Shown here piece after piece: positions 7,578 through 18,073 of a DNA stretch of 64,000 nt. Each line of letters opens with the position of its first letter. Position 1 is the first letter of the stretch. Both the position numbers and the translations under genes were made by a program. This DNA comes from CAVPDA01 sp963702495 (GTDB lineage: Bacteria > Pseudomonadota > Gammaproteobacteria > Burkholderiales > Rhodocyclaceae), in NCBI GenBank assembly GCA_963702495.1, contig CAVPDA010000006.1:41791-105790 (forward strand), in the 5' to 3' direction. Under the pieces are notes generated by a model that made no database searches, was not told the origin of the DNA, and worked only from the letters and a program-made list of their open reading frames with translations.

Positions 7578-9749
7578 ATGCACGAGAGAAACGAAGGCGT
7601 CGGGAGCGGCGCCAAGGACGTGCGGCGGGCGGCGCAGGCGCTCGCCCGCTACGTTCCGGCGCGGCTCGCACCATTGGCGCGGGCCGCCTACAACTTCCAT
7701 TGGGTTTGGCACCCGGACGGTGAGCGGGTATTTCGCGCTGTCGACAGCCACCGCTGGCGCTTGTGCCGCCAGAATCCGGTGCGCTTTCTGCACGAAGCAT
7801 CTCAGGATTCGCTGGAACGAGCCGCGTCGGACCTGTCTCTGGTCGCGCGCGCGGAGGCCCTGCGCGACGCCCTGGAGGAAGAGCTGGCGCGGCCACCGCG
7901 CGACGACGGGGTGGCCTCCTTGGAACACCCCATCGCATTCTTCTGCGCCGAGTTTGGTCTGCATCGCTCTCTGCCGGTCTATTCGGGCGGGCTCGGCGTC
8001 CTGGCGGGCGACATCTTGAAGGAAGCGTCGGATCGGGCCCTGCCGATAGTCGGCGTGGGACTGATGTACCGGCAGGGGTACTTCCACCAGCGTGTCGATG
8101 CGGGAGGCTGGCAGCACGAGTACTGGTACGGGGCCGATCCGGAACGTCGCCCGTGCGCCATGATCACAGACGAGGACGGCCGTCCGCTCACGGTCCAGGT
8201 ACCGCTCTGGGACGAGGAAGTGTCGGTCAACGTGTGGCGGGCCGAAGTTGGCAGGGTGCCGCTGTTTCTGCTTGACGCCGAATTGCCCGAGAACACGCCG
8301 CGCCAGCGCTTCGTCACCGCTCGCCTCTACGAAGGCAATCGTCAGATTCGCCTGGCCCAGTATGCGCTGCTGGGCATCGGCGGGATACGCGTCCTGGATG
8401 CACTGGGGATCGACCCGTCCCTCATCCACATGAATGAAGGCCACCCGGCCGCGGCCACGATGGAGTTGATCGCGCAGGAGAAGGAGCACGGCGCGAGCTT
8501 CGACGAAGCCCGCGAGAAGGTGCGCCGACGAGTCGTCTTTACCACCCACACCCCCGTGCCCGCAGGCAATGAAACCTACTCCGGCGACGAGATTTCGACG
8601 GTCTTCCCCGGCCTGGCACGGCGCCTGGGCAGCGACATGGAACGTCTCCTGTCCCTGGGCCGCTTCAACGCCGCCAGTCGCGACGAACCCATTGGCATGA
8701 CCGCCCTCGCGATGCGCATGAGCCGCTCGACCAACGGCGTCAGCCAGATCCATGGTGGCATATCGCGCCGCATGTGGCAGGGGCTGTATCCTGGTCGCTC
8801 TGCCGAAGAGGTGCCTATCACTCACGTCACCAACGGCGTGCACCTGCCGAGCTGGATATCGCCGCTCATGCGTCGTCTCCTGGATGATTACCTCGCACCA
8901 GGCTGGCATACCCAGGATCGGGTCACCGATCCCGCCACGTGGAACGGTGTCAACAATATCCCAGATGAACGATTGTGGGCTGTGAGGCAGGAGTACGCCA
9001 AATGGCTGGAGCATTGGGTCAAGTCCAAGACCGTGACCGACCGGCTCACGCGCGGCGATGCAATGCAGTACGCCATGAAGGCCGCCAACACCTTCGATCG
9101 CGAGGTGCTGACACTGGGATTCGCACGCCGGCTGGCAACCTACAAGCGGCTTCATCTGCTGATACAGGATCCGGACAGGATGCTGCGCCTGCTGGCGGCG
9201 CCCCACCCCATACAGCTGCTGTTCGCCGGCAAGGCTCACCCCCGCGATGATGACGCCAAGCGCGTCCTGGTCAGCATGTTCAATCTGAAGTCCGACCCGC
9301 GCCTCGGCGGCCGGGTCGCCTTCCTCGAGGATTACGACATGGGCTTGGCAAGCATTCTGACGAACGGGTGCGGCGTCTGGATCAACCTGCCGCGGCCGCC
9401 CCTGGAAGCGAGCGGCACCAGCGGCATCAAAGCCGCATTCAACGGCGTGTTGAACTTAAGCGTGCTCGATGGCTGGTGGGCCGAAGCCTACGACGGCAGC
9501 AACGGCTGGGCAATCGACGGCACGGAGGATGCCAACGCCGCGTACAAGGATGCCCGCGATGCGGCCGCCTTATACGAGCTGCTGGAACGGGAAGTCATAC
9601 CCCTGTACTACGACCGCGATGCCGCAGGCATCCCGCGCGGCTGGATCGCGCGCATCAAGGCATCCCTGCGCAGCATAGGGCCGCGGTTCTGCGCGACGCG
9701 GATGCTGGACCAGTACGTGCACAAGATATACGCAGCCGCACCGCCATGA
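7578..9749 (+). CDS. glgP: alpha-glucan (glycogen/starch) phosphorylase, DUF3417 type
   Basis: 723 residues from the ATG at 7578, which is preceded by AGGAGGGG at 7 bases. The N-terminal 110 residues are the DUF3417 domain (LAPLARAAYNFHWVWHPDG). The rest is a GT35 phosphorylase: AFFCAEFGLHRSLPVYSGGLG, HMNEGHPAAATMEL, THTPVPAGNE, and near residue 610 EASGTSGIKAAFNGVLNLS, the region around the pyridoxal-phosphate and phosphate site. It releases glucose-1-phosphate from glycogen or maltodextrin in the cytoplasm. This shorter, archaeal/Thermotoga-like class differs from E. coli GlgP. No other glycogen genes are nearby. Confidence 0.92.
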   Translation: MHERNEGVGSGAKDVRRAAQALARYVPARLAPLARAAYNFHWVWHPDGERVFRAVDSHRWRLCRQNPVRFLHEASQDSLERAASDLSLVARAEALRDALEEELARPPRDDGVASLEHPIAFFCAEFGLHRSLPVYSGGLGVLAGDILKEASDRALPIVGVGLMYRQGYFHQRVDAGGWQHEYWYGADPERRPCAMITDEDGRPLTVQVPLWDEEVSVNVWRAEVGRVPLFLLDAELPENTPRQRFVTARLYEGNRQIRLAQYALLGIGGIRVLDALGIDPSLIHMNEGHPAAATMELIAQEKEHGASFDEAREKVRRRVVFTTHTPVPAGNETYSGDEISTVFPGLARRLGSDMERLLSLGRFNAASRDEPIGMTALAMRMSRSTNGVSQIHGGISRRMWQGLYPGRSAEEVPITHVTNGVHLPSWISPLMRRLLDDYLAPGWHTQDRVTDPATWNGVNNIPDERLWAVRQEYAKWLEHWVKSKTVTDRLTRGDAMQYAMKAANTFDREVLTLGFARRLATYKRLHLLIQDPDRMLRLLAAPHPIQLLFAGKAHPRDDDAKRVLVSMFNLKSDPRLGGRVAFLEDYDMGLASILTNGCGVWINLPRPPLEASGTSGIKAAFNGVLNLSVLDGWWAEAYDGSNGWAIDGTEDANAAYKDARDAAALYELLEREVIPLYYDRDAAGIPRGWIARIKASLRSIGPRFCATRMLDQYVHKIYAAAPP

Positions 9750-10125
9750 AAGGCCAGGGGGTTGCTCGGCTGCCCAGCCGTTAGGCCATGCGTCACCACG
9801 AAGGCGGCGACCCGTCTTCCAGTGCGCCGCAGCACTTTCGCATGCTGCCACAAGGCGGTCCGAGGCAAGACCATCAAATTTCGCCATCGACTGCAACTGG
9901 CAACTGGCGCCTATCTCCGGACCCGGCTTACCGCAGCCATTCATCCTTCGCGGAATACGGCGTCCTGAATGACAGGAACACCCCGGGTAGCGGACGTTCA
10001 CGGTGGGGTGGTGGTCTCCCGCGGTTCGGCCGCCACTGCTGTTCCATCGCTAGCCGGTACAGTAACGAGCGGCAGTCGCACCGGCTGCTGCGCTTGCGCG
10101 ACCGACCCCGGGACTGCGGCGAACC
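9750..10125. other. intergenic region, no gene seen
   Basis: Between the convergent phosphorylase and PilZ genes. The open frames have no recognisable family, no ribosome site and a composition like shadow frames. No clear hairpin was found. Confidence 0.4.
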
Positions 10126-10563
10126 CTATGCCTGCGAGCCGGGAAATCCATCCGCATATTTGCTGATCCACTCCAGCGCGGCCTGCTCCTCGTCGAGCGC
10201 GCGGCCTTCGATTTCGCGCACACGGTTGCGGTAGTCCTCGATGTGGCAGATCTGCTCGACCATGCGTGCCGCGTAGGCGTCCCTGGGGGCGACAAACTGC
10301 ATCCCGAGCTCGTAGCCGGCGCCGCATCCCTGGCACCAGACGACGCGGGCGCGCGTCTCGAACGGCGGGAACACAATGGGGATGCGCACGCTCACCATGG
10401 CTCCGGGCGGAAGCGGTTGAGCCGATTCGCAGGCGAGCCCGCCGAGGCCGACATCCCTGAGCCGGCGCCGCCCGGCATCGGCGCCGGTTGCGGCGGTGAT
10501 CTCGATCGGAATCCCGCTCGGATGGCGCATGTACGACCGCCGCGTCCTTCCTGAGGCCCTCAT
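10126..10563 (-). CDS. PilZ-domain protein
   Basis: 145 residues from the ATG at 10563, which follows a GAGAGGGGG tract. It opens with RRSYMRHPSGIPIEI, a RxxxRxP-like c-di-GMP motif, and carries LRDVGLGGLACES, matching the D/NxSxxG second motif with changes (DVGLGG). The strand pattern VSVRIPIVFPPFETRARVVWCQG and YELGMQF completes the PilZ barrel. A charged helical tail of about 40 residues follows. It probably binds c-di-GMP and regulates a partner; the serine of the second motif is replaced, so affinity is uncertain. The partner is unknown. Confidence 0.85.
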   Translation of the reverse strand: MRASGRTRRSYMRHPSGIPIEITAATGADAGRRRLRDVGLGGLACESAQPLPPGAMVSVRIPIVFPPFETRARVVWCQGCGAGYELGMQFVAPRDAYAARMVEQICHIEDYRNRVREIEGRALDEEQAALEWISKYADGFPGSQA

Positions 10564-10910
10564 GATCGTGCCCCCTCTCTTGCAAAGGGTCATTATTCGC
10601 GAATGCTGCGGCCGTTCCCATGCTGTCCCCGGTGTGTTCCAACTCCGCCGGCATCCGCTAAACTGCGTACCGGATTGCGGGCCCGGCCACCTTGAAACAC
10701 ACCGCTTAGCGCGGCGCGACATCGAATCGGCAATCGCTCGGGACGCGACGGGGCGCGTGCCGGCCTGGTTAAGGGAGCCGACCGACGATCTCGAACGGGA
10801 CCTGGCAGCCAGGCTTCCCGCTGCCGATCGGAACCCTGTGGGTGTTGATCTTCAGGTCAGGTGCGTGGCCTGTCTGTTCCCGGATGTCGAGCTTACACCG
10901 CGCGCAAATG

Positions 10911-10938
10911 CAGGAGCCCCGGGTTGCCGGGGCTCCTG
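10911..10938 (-). terminator. terminator hairpin after the cold-shock gene
   Basis: Perfect 12-bp arms CAGGAGCCCCGG and CCGGGGCTCCTG around the loop GTTG, 15 bases beyond the csp stop. On the minus strand a short T-containing tract (GCATTTGC) follows, so it is a plausible intrinsic terminator. Confidence 0.75.
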
Positions 10939-10953
10939 GGCCTGGCGGGAGGC

Positions 10954-11157
10954 TTACTCCGGCTTGATATTCGCCGCCTGCTTGCCCTTGGGGCCGGTCG
11001 TCACGTCGAAGGACACCGTCTGCCCTTCCTTGAGCGACTTGAAGCCGCCCGCCTGGATGGCGGAGAAGTGAGCGAACAGATCCTCGCCGCCGCCGTCCGG
11101 CGTAATGAAACCGAAGCCCTTTGCATCATTGAACCACTTGACCTTGCCAGTTGCCAT
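10954..11157 (-). CDS. CspA-family cold-shock protein
   Basis: 67 residues, the canonical size, from the ATG at 11157 (MATGKVKWFNDAKGFGFITP). RNP1 (KGFGFI) and RNP2 (DLFAHFSAI) are both intact. It is a single-stranded nucleic-acid chaperone of the OB fold, cytoplasmic. The upstream gap to about 11300 would hold the long 5' leader typical of csp mRNAs; I cannot point to a specific thermosensor. It is monocistronic and followed by a strong hairpin. Confidence 0.95.
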   Translation of the reverse strand: MATGKVKWFNDAKGFGFITPDGGGEDLFAHFSAIQAGGFKSLKEGQTVSFDVTTGPKGKQAANIKPE

Positions 11158-11356
11158 TGTCGTTTCCTGTTGAAGGTTGTCCGGGAGAATCCCCCTACGG
11201 CCCGACATCAAGAACGAAACAACGGGCATTGACCATCGTTCTCACATCTTGAAGCGTGTCGCTGCGCCCATTGGACACGATAGCGCGATAGCGCGTCAAT
11301 GCCCTGCCTAGTGCTGCAGTGCAATGCGTTCCTTGCGATCCGTCCGTCCGCCAACG

Positions 11357-11576
11357 ATGCCGGTTACATGGACAACCACGTACGGCGTGGAGATGTTCGA
11401 TTTCCAGCAGGACGGCAAGCGCCGCCAAGAGGGCGAGGAACGGGGGATGGCAGGTCAAAGACAGCATTCTGGTGTTCTTTGGTCCGGATGGAACGCGCTG
11501 GGGCGTTCTGGAGGGCGCCGTTGACGAGAACGAATTGCGCATGGCTTTGGACAATGCGTTTTCGCTGAAGCGTTGA
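11357..11576 (+). pseudogene. possible small frameshifted gene of unknown family
   Basis: Two adjacent frames give peptide pieces that read as one protein: an ATG at 11357 opens VTWTTTYGVEMFDFQQDGKR, and the neighbouring frame ends with WQVKDSILVFFGPDGTRWG and VDENELRMALDNAFSLKR before a stop at 11576. The switch would lie near 11425-11440. I do not recognise the family and there is no clear ribosome site. It could be a shadow, so confidence is low. Confidence 0.3.
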
Positions 11577-12183
11577 CCGGTACCGCTGGACGGCGCCTGG
11601 GTGATGCGGCCGTGCCACGAGATCCGGGCCGGGAAGTCGATCGCAACGCCTTGAGCGTTTTCCTGCAGTCAGGGACGATGGCCATCGTATGGCCGGTTAT
11701 CGCCCGATGGCGGCCTCCAGTTAGACAAGCGGCGGCCGATGGAGCCGAACTGTGCCGTGCTGACACTCGCTGCTTCCACCGTTGATTCCGGGGAGTACTT
11801 GGCGTGGGGAAATTCCCCAAGACCGGGGGGAATTTGGGTGGGGACATTCGACTTTCAGGCCGCCCCCAAACTGCCCCCCCCCCGGCTGTCTATTCACGCC
11901 TTCGCGCCATTGCCCCTGGCACACCGTGCCACACGTTTCAGATGGATCAATTGGCACGCTGTGTGCATAGCGCAACCACAAGGCGCATTGATATCAAGGG
12001 CAGGTCGGGAGTGCCTCCGCCATCGCTTCGCCAGGCGGAGACCGGACGCTCACCCCGTGCGGGTGGGCGCGCAGCCCTGACGACGTTTCGGGCAGTCGGC
12101 CGAAGGCAGTCTGAAGGAATCAAGCTCGACGGATTGTGCGGTGCGAAGCCCACGAAGCACTTCCCGAGATGTTGGAGCCATCC
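11577..12183. other. intergenic region with G/C homopolymer tracts
   Basis: About 600 bases without a credible gene. Around 11800-11885 there are G-rich and C-rich runs (GGGGAATTCCCC, CCGGGGGGAATT, a run of ten C). These look like decayed repeat sequence and are prone to sequencing errors. Confidence 0.35.
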
Positions 12184-12582
12184 ATGATCGATCAACAGGT
12201 TGTACGAGAATTCCCGAATGAATGGATCGAGGCATGGAACAACCATGATCCGGATCGATTCCTTTCTCGCGTCTCCGACGACTTCGAGGTGTGGGCACCG
12301 GCCACGCACGAAGTCACGGGTGAGTCTGTCGACATTCTCAGGGGCAAGGCGGCGTTGGCCGACTATTGGGACAGCGCACGTCGGTTGATTCCCGATTTGC
12401 ACTTCGAGCGCGTCACCACACTATTCCTGAGAGACAGCGTCACCCTGTACTACAAGGGGGTCGGCGGAAGGCTCGCTGCGGAAACATTCTTCTTCGACTC
12501 CGACTGCAAGGTTTGCCGGGTGCTCACAATGCTCGGCGAGTTCCTGTCGATCGGCCGCGCGAGTGGCATTCGGTCTGGCTGA
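12184..12582 (+). CDS. SnoaL/NTF2-like protein
   Basis: 132 residues from the ATG at 12184 with GGAG nine bases upstream. The opening EFPNEWIEAWNNHDPDRFLS and the following DDFEVWAP, LRGKAALADYW and FERVTTLFLRDSVTLYYKG trace the alpha+beta cone of the NTF2/SnoaL superfamily, which includes small isomerases, hydrolases and ligand-binding proteins. No catalytic residues can be assigned. It stands alone, 490 bases before the caspase-like gene and probably not part of that operon. Confidence 0.75.
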   Translation: MIDQQVVREFPNEWIEAWNNHDPDRFLSRVSDDFEVWAPATHEVTGESVDILRGKAALADYWDSARRLIPDLHFERVTTLFLRDSVTLYYKGVGGRLAAETFFFDSDCKVCRVLTMLGEFLSIGRASGIRSG

Positions 12583-13073
12583 TGCACGCAGCGCAAGGCC
12601 CATCGTGCCAGCGTCGGGACGATGTGTGCCCCGCGCACCGTCCGCCAGGGTTCGCCACTCCGGCCTGTGCCTGATGGGCGATTGCGGCCAACTCCGGTCG
12701 CTCGCGTGTCGTTCAAGGCGACGACTTGAGCGTCAGCATCGCCCCCGAAAGCCGAAGTTCGTGACGGCCCGGTGATCACCCGCAGCGGTCGAAAGGACGA
12801 GCCAGTCCGATGTTCTGCAAACCGATAGTCGTGCCCAGCATATGGGATCGTCACCGCAACCACCGCATCAAGCGCAGTATCGCGATGATTCGGGAACCGG
12901 TCCGGTATCGTCCGGGCACCTGCGAGCACTTCCGCGGCGCCGGTCCGATTGACCACCAGATGATGTAGCGATACATTCCCAGTTGATGGCATAAGGGGGA
13001 CGTTGATCTTCCTGGGTCCGGCGAGCCGATGGTGCGTGCGCGCTATGCGCGACCAAGTCGAAGGAGAGCGAGA
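12583..13073. other. intergenic region before the caspase/CHAT operon
   Basis: No convincing gene on either strand. The promoter of the following operon should lie here, but I see no well-spaced -35/-10 pair that I would call. The last 15 bases contain AAGGAGAGCG, the ribosome site of the caspase-like gene. Confidence 0.4.
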
Positions 13074-13976
<903 letters not shown>

Positions 13977-14140
13977 GCCCGGCCGGCGCAATCGCGTCGC
14001 GCTGCAGCGCGGGATCGAAGCGCGGGGTTGAAATGACCAAAAGATACGTGCCGGCTGACACCCACGCCTGCCTCTAGATTTGCCCGCAGCGCTCGGGCTG
14101 CGGTTGTCCGACGGGCCCGACAAGAACGAGGAGACCTCCG

Positions 14141-17100
14141 ATGGCACAGACCGTCCCGATCAGGATCACCGGACGGGCCGATGCGCCGGTTCTGCCGCCG
14201 CTGCTCGCCGTTGCGAGCCGTGCCGCCGGCGTGGTGGCCGATCCCTTCCTTCCCGCGTCCTACTTTCGTCCTACCGGCACCTATGACGTCGGCCCGGCGG
14301 CGCGCGGCGCCGAGGGCACCGCGGCGCACGAGCATGCCGCGGCGGCCGACGAGGTCGTGGTGCTCGAACTGGCTGACGGCAGTACCCTGATCACCAGTGC
14401 CGCGCGCTTGCTCGACTCGCTGCAGCGCGTCCATCCTGACTGGATCGAGGACGGCGCCATCCCGTTCGAGAAACTGCGTGCCGCCGGTGCCGCGCCCGGA
14501 CGAGGTCTGGGCGAGGCGATGGGCGGCCTGGTCAGCAAGGTCTTCACCATCGTCGCCGGCGAGACAAGCGACCCGATCATCGACGCTGCAATCGACGAGC
14601 TGAAGAACAAGGGACTGGCCCCGATTGAGCTGGGAATCACCTGGGCCGGCACCAAGGCGCTGATGTGGGCGATCGAAAGCCGCCTCGTCAAGCAGCCAGG
14701 CCTGTACCGCTGGGTTGGCGCGAGCGGCAAAGCCGACGACCTGGAAGCGCCGAGGCAGGACGAGCTAGATCAGGCCGTGGCCGACAAACTGCCGATGCTG
14801 GTTTTCGTGCATGGTACCGGATCGAGTTCTTTGGGCAGCTTCGGCGAGCTGCGCGCCGGGGACCGCGACCTGTGGTCCGCGCTCGAGCGACACTTCACCG
14901 GCGGTATCTACGCATTCGAGCATCGCACCCTGTCCGAGAGCCCGGTTGAGAACGCCCTGCACCTGGCCCGTGCGCTGCCTAAGGGTGCGCACCTGAACCT
15001 CGTCTCGCACTCGCGCGGCGGGCTGGTGGCGGACCTGCTGTGCCTCACGGACTTCGAGGCGCAAATCGACGCCTTTGCCCGGCCGAAGAACCTCCCCGGC
15101 ACCGGCGATGCCGACCCCGATAGCGACGCTGCCAAGGCCTTGGCCGGGCAGCTCGACGACGCCTACCGCGAGCACCGGGCGCAGCTGCGCGAGCTGGCCA
15201 GCGTCCTGCGCGACAAGCAGTTCAACATTCAGCGCTACGTGCGCACCGCGAGCCCGGCCAACGGCACCAAGCTCGCCAGCGGCAACTTCGACCTGTTTCT
15301 TTCTGGTCTGCTTACGCTGATCGGTCAGGTGCCGTTCTTCTTCGGCAGCCCGTACTACGCCGCATTCAAGCGGGTCGTGATCGAGATCGCGAAGAACCGC
15401 ACCAACCCCCACCTGGTTCCCGGCATCGAGGCGCTGCTTCCAGACTCGCCGCTGGCCCGCCTGCTGCGCGATGCGCAGGTGCGCGCCGGCTTCGCGATGT
15501 CGGTGATCGCCGGGGACATCCAGGGCGGCAACCTGCTCAGGCGGCTCGGACTGCTGCTCACGGACACGCTGATCTTCGATCGCGAGGACAACGACCTGGT
15601 GGTCAACACCACCGCCATGCTCGCCGGCATCGCGCCGCGCGCAGGCGCGCGAGTGCTCTTCGACCGCGGTGCTGACGTCTCCCACTTCCGATACTTCACG
15701 AACGTCGGGACGCGCTCGGCGCTGCGCGACTGGCTGGTCGAACGCGACCCGGCCGCGCTCGATGTATTCCATGCCCTTCCAAGCGCGCAGGACTACGCCG
15801 CAGCGCTCGCCGCCGCGGCGCGTGACGTGTTCGCGACGGACCGGCCAGTGGTCGTCGTGCTGCCCGGAGTGATGGGATCGCACCTGCAACGGAATGGGAA
15901 AGACCGCGTCTGGTTCGACCCGGCGGACATCGCCACCGGCGGCCTGAGCAAGATCGAATGGGGCAAAGCGGGTATCGAGGCCGAGGACTTGTTCGGCATG
16001 CTCTACGGCGACCTGTGTAAGGCGCTCTCAGAGAGCCACCGCGTCGAGCGCTTCCCCTACGACTGGCGTCAGCCGCTGGACGCGCTCGGCGAGCGCCTCG
16101 GGGAATTCCTCGACCGGCTGATGAAGCGCACGCAGCAGCCAATTCGCCTGCTGGCGCACAGCATGGGCGGATTGGTGGTGCGCGCCGCGATCCACAAGCG
16201 CCGACCGGTGATGGACGCGCTCATGGCGCGCGAGGGCGCACGACTGGTGATGCTGGGCACGCCGCACCAAGGCGCGCACTCGATGGTCGAGAACCTGATC
16301 GGCAAGGGCGACACGCTACGCATGCTGGTACGGCTGGACGTGACGCACAGCATGCAGGAGGTACTCGACATCGTCGCCGGCTTCAGGGGCGCGCTGCAGT
16401 TGCTGCCCAAACCCGGTTTCAGGGACATGTTCCAGGGCCAGAGCGACGGCGGGAGCTTCTACGACTACCAGAAGGCGCAGACCTGGGTCGATTTCCAGCC
16501 CAGGGTGAAAGACTTCTGGTTCGGCAATGGTAAGGTCGGCAAGCCCTCCCAGGCGGTGCTCGACTCCGCCGCCTGGCTGTGGTCGCAGGACGGGACGCAA
16601 CGCCCGTCGCTTCCAGCCGATTACGAGAAGAAGAGCCTCTATGTGTTCGGCGTGGCGCGCAATACGCCGTGCGGCGTGCGCGAGGAGGGCGGTCGGCTCA
16701 AGATGGTCGGCACCTCGCACGGCGACGGCACGGTGACCTGGGAGTCGGGCCGCATCGGCGGGATTGGCCAGTTCTTCTACATGCTGGCCGAGCATGGCGA
16801 CCTGCCGGCCACCAAGGAGTACTTCCCGGCGCTGGCGGAACTGCTCACCTCCGGTGTCACAAGCCGGCTGATGAGTGCGCCGCCGGTCTCGCGTGCGATC
16901 GAGCAGCCGCAGCCGGTCAGCTACGACGCCGGTCCGCCGAGCGCGGACGATCCGGACATGGTCGGCCGCGCTTTGCTCGGCGGCTCGTTGCGCAACCGCG
17001 TGCCGCCGCGCCGCATGCGCCGGCTCGAGGTCCGGGTGCAGTGCAAGGACCTGCGTTTCCTCGCCCAACCAATCATGGTGGGACACTACGAGCAGGATCC

Positions 17101-18073
17101 GATCGCAGGTCCGCAGCGTCTGATCGACCGCGAACTGCTCGCGGGCGATCTGAGCGAGCGACACAGCCTGGGCCTGTATGCCGGCCCGGTAGGCACCGCG
17201 ACGGTGGTGCTTCGCGCGCCCAACGAGGCAGAACGGGCGCGCGGGAGCCTGCGCGGGGCGGTGGTGACCGGCCTCGGCGGGTACGACGGCGCACTGACCC
17301 AGAGCAACCTCACCGAGGCGGTGCGCGCCGGCGCACTGCGCTACCTGCTGCAGGTCATCGATGTGCTCGGCAAGGATAACCGCGAGGTGTCGCTCGCAGC
17401 CCTGCTGCTGGGCTACAACTCATCGGCCAATCTCACCGTCGAGGCCTCGGTCGAGGCGCTGGTGCGCGGCGTGATGGAGGCCAACGCCCGCTTCTACGAG
17501 ACGACGCGCCTGAATATCCGCATCTCGCGCCTCGACATCGTCGAGTTGTACCTCGATACCGCGATCACCGCGGTCTACGCGCTACGCAGCCTGTCCGGCC
17601 GGCTCGCCGCGCAGGCGGAGCAGCAACACACCCAGCTCGTGTGCAGCCGCGAACTCGACCGCGGAGAGGGCATGCGCCAGCGCTTGTTCGACAGCCGCAG
17701 CGCGAGTTACTGGCCGCGTCTGATCGTCACCGCCGCCGACGGCGAAGACGCGCGTGGCGCAACCGGGCAGGGAGATGCACCCGCCACGGCACTCGCCGAT
17801 ACGCTGCGCTTCCTTTATGTCGGCCAGCGCGCGCGCGCCGAGGCGCAGCTGCAGCAGCGCCAGCCGGGCCTGGTCGAGCGCTTGGTGCGCCAGCAGATTC
17901 ACGACACCGTGTGGAACGAGGACTTCGGCCGCATGCTGTTCCAGCTGATGGTACCGCACGACTTCAAGGATGCGGCGCGCCAGCTTGACCAGGTCGTCCT
18001 GGTGGTTCGACGCCGCCACGGCCAACTTGCCGTGGGAGCTGATGCTCGCCGACGACCCGCAGCGCGGCGATGA
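14141..18073 (+). CDS. giant hydrolase-CHAT protein, N-terminal part (two alpha/beta-hydrolase domains; frame broken inside CHAT)
   Basis: 1310 residues are read before a stop that is an artefact of a frame change near 18006. Residues about 215-330 form an alpha/beta hydrolase (LVFVHGTGSSSLGSF, nucleophile motif SHSRGG). Residues about 565-870 form a second, LCAT/PGAP1-like one: VVLPGVMGSHLQRNG, nucleophile LAHSMGGLVV near 667, MLGTPHQGAHSM, and GTSHGDGTV near 860. Residues about 945-1060 (VGHYEQDPIAGPQ, LGLYAGPVGTATVVL, VVTGLGGYDGALTQSNL) resemble the N-terminal domain of M17 aminopeptidases. The last stretch, RMLFQLMVPHDFKDAARQLD, begins a CHAT domain that continues in the next frame. AGGAG precedes the ATG at 14141. 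With the frame restored the protein has 1999 residues. Confidence 0.85.
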   Translation: MAQTVPIRITGRADAPVLPPLLAVASRAAGVVADPFLPASYFRPTGTYDVGPAARGAEGTAAHEHAAAADEVVVLELADGSTLITSAARLLDSLQRVHPDWIEDGAIPFEKLRAAGAAPGRGLGEAMGGLVSKVFTIVAGETSDPIIDAAIDELKNKGLAPIELGITWAGTKALMWAIESRLVKQPGLYRWVGASGKADDLEAPRQDELDQAVADKLPMLVFVHGTGSSSLGSFGELRAGDRDLWSALERHFTGGIYAFEHRTLSESPVENALHLARALPKGAHLNLVSHSRGGLVADLLCLTDFEAQIDAFARPKNLPGTGDADPDSDAAKALAGQLDDAYREHRAQLRELASVLRDKQFNIQRYVRTASPANGTKLASGNFDLFLSGLLTLIGQVPFFFGSPYYAAFKRVVIEIAKNRTNPHLVPGIEALLPDSPLARLLRDAQVRAGFAMSVIAGDIQGGNLLRRLGLLLTDTLIFDREDNDLVVNTTAMLAGIAPRAGARVLFDRGADVSHFRYFTNVGTRSALRDWLVERDPAALDVFHALPSAQDYAAALAAAARDVFATDRPVVVVLPGVMGSHLQRNGKDRVWFDPADIATGGLSKIEWGKAGIEAEDLFGMLYGDLCKALSESHRVERFPYDWRQPLDALGERLGEFLDRLMKRTQQPIRLLAHSMGGLVVRAAIHKRRPVMDALMAREGARLVMLGTPHQGAHSMVENLIGKGDTLRMLVRLDVTHSMQEVLDIVAGFRGALQLLPKPGFRDMFQGQSDGGSFYDYQKAQTWVDFQPRVKDFWFGNGKVGKPSQAVLDSAAWLWSQDGTQRPSLPADYEKKSLYVFGVARNTPCGVREEGGRLKMVGTSHGDGTVTWESGRIGGIGQFFYMLAEHGDLPATKEYFPALAELLTSGVTSRLMSAPPVSRAIEQPQPVSYDAGPPSADDPDMVGRALLGGSLRNRVPPRRMRRLEVRVQCKDLRFLAQPIMVGHYEQDPIAGPQRLIDRELLAGDLSERHSLGLYAGPVGTATVVLRAPNEAERARGSLRGAVVTGLGGYDGALTQSNLTEAVRAGALRYLLQVIDVLGKDNREVSLAALLLGYNSSANLTVEASVEALVRGVMEANARFYETTRLNIRISRLDIVELYLDTAITAVYALRSLSGRLAAQAEQQHTQLVCSRELDRGEGMRQRLFDSRSASYWPRLIVTAADGEDARGATGQGDAPATALADTLRFLYVGQRARAEAQLQQRQPGLVERLVRQQIHDTVWNEDFGRMLFQLMVPHDFKDAARQLDQVVLVVRRRHGQLAVGADARRRPAARR

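Noticed and set aside
9788..10234. Open frame between the phosphorylase and PilZ genes
   Set aside because: It overlaps the PilZ gene on the opposite strand and has no recognisable motif.
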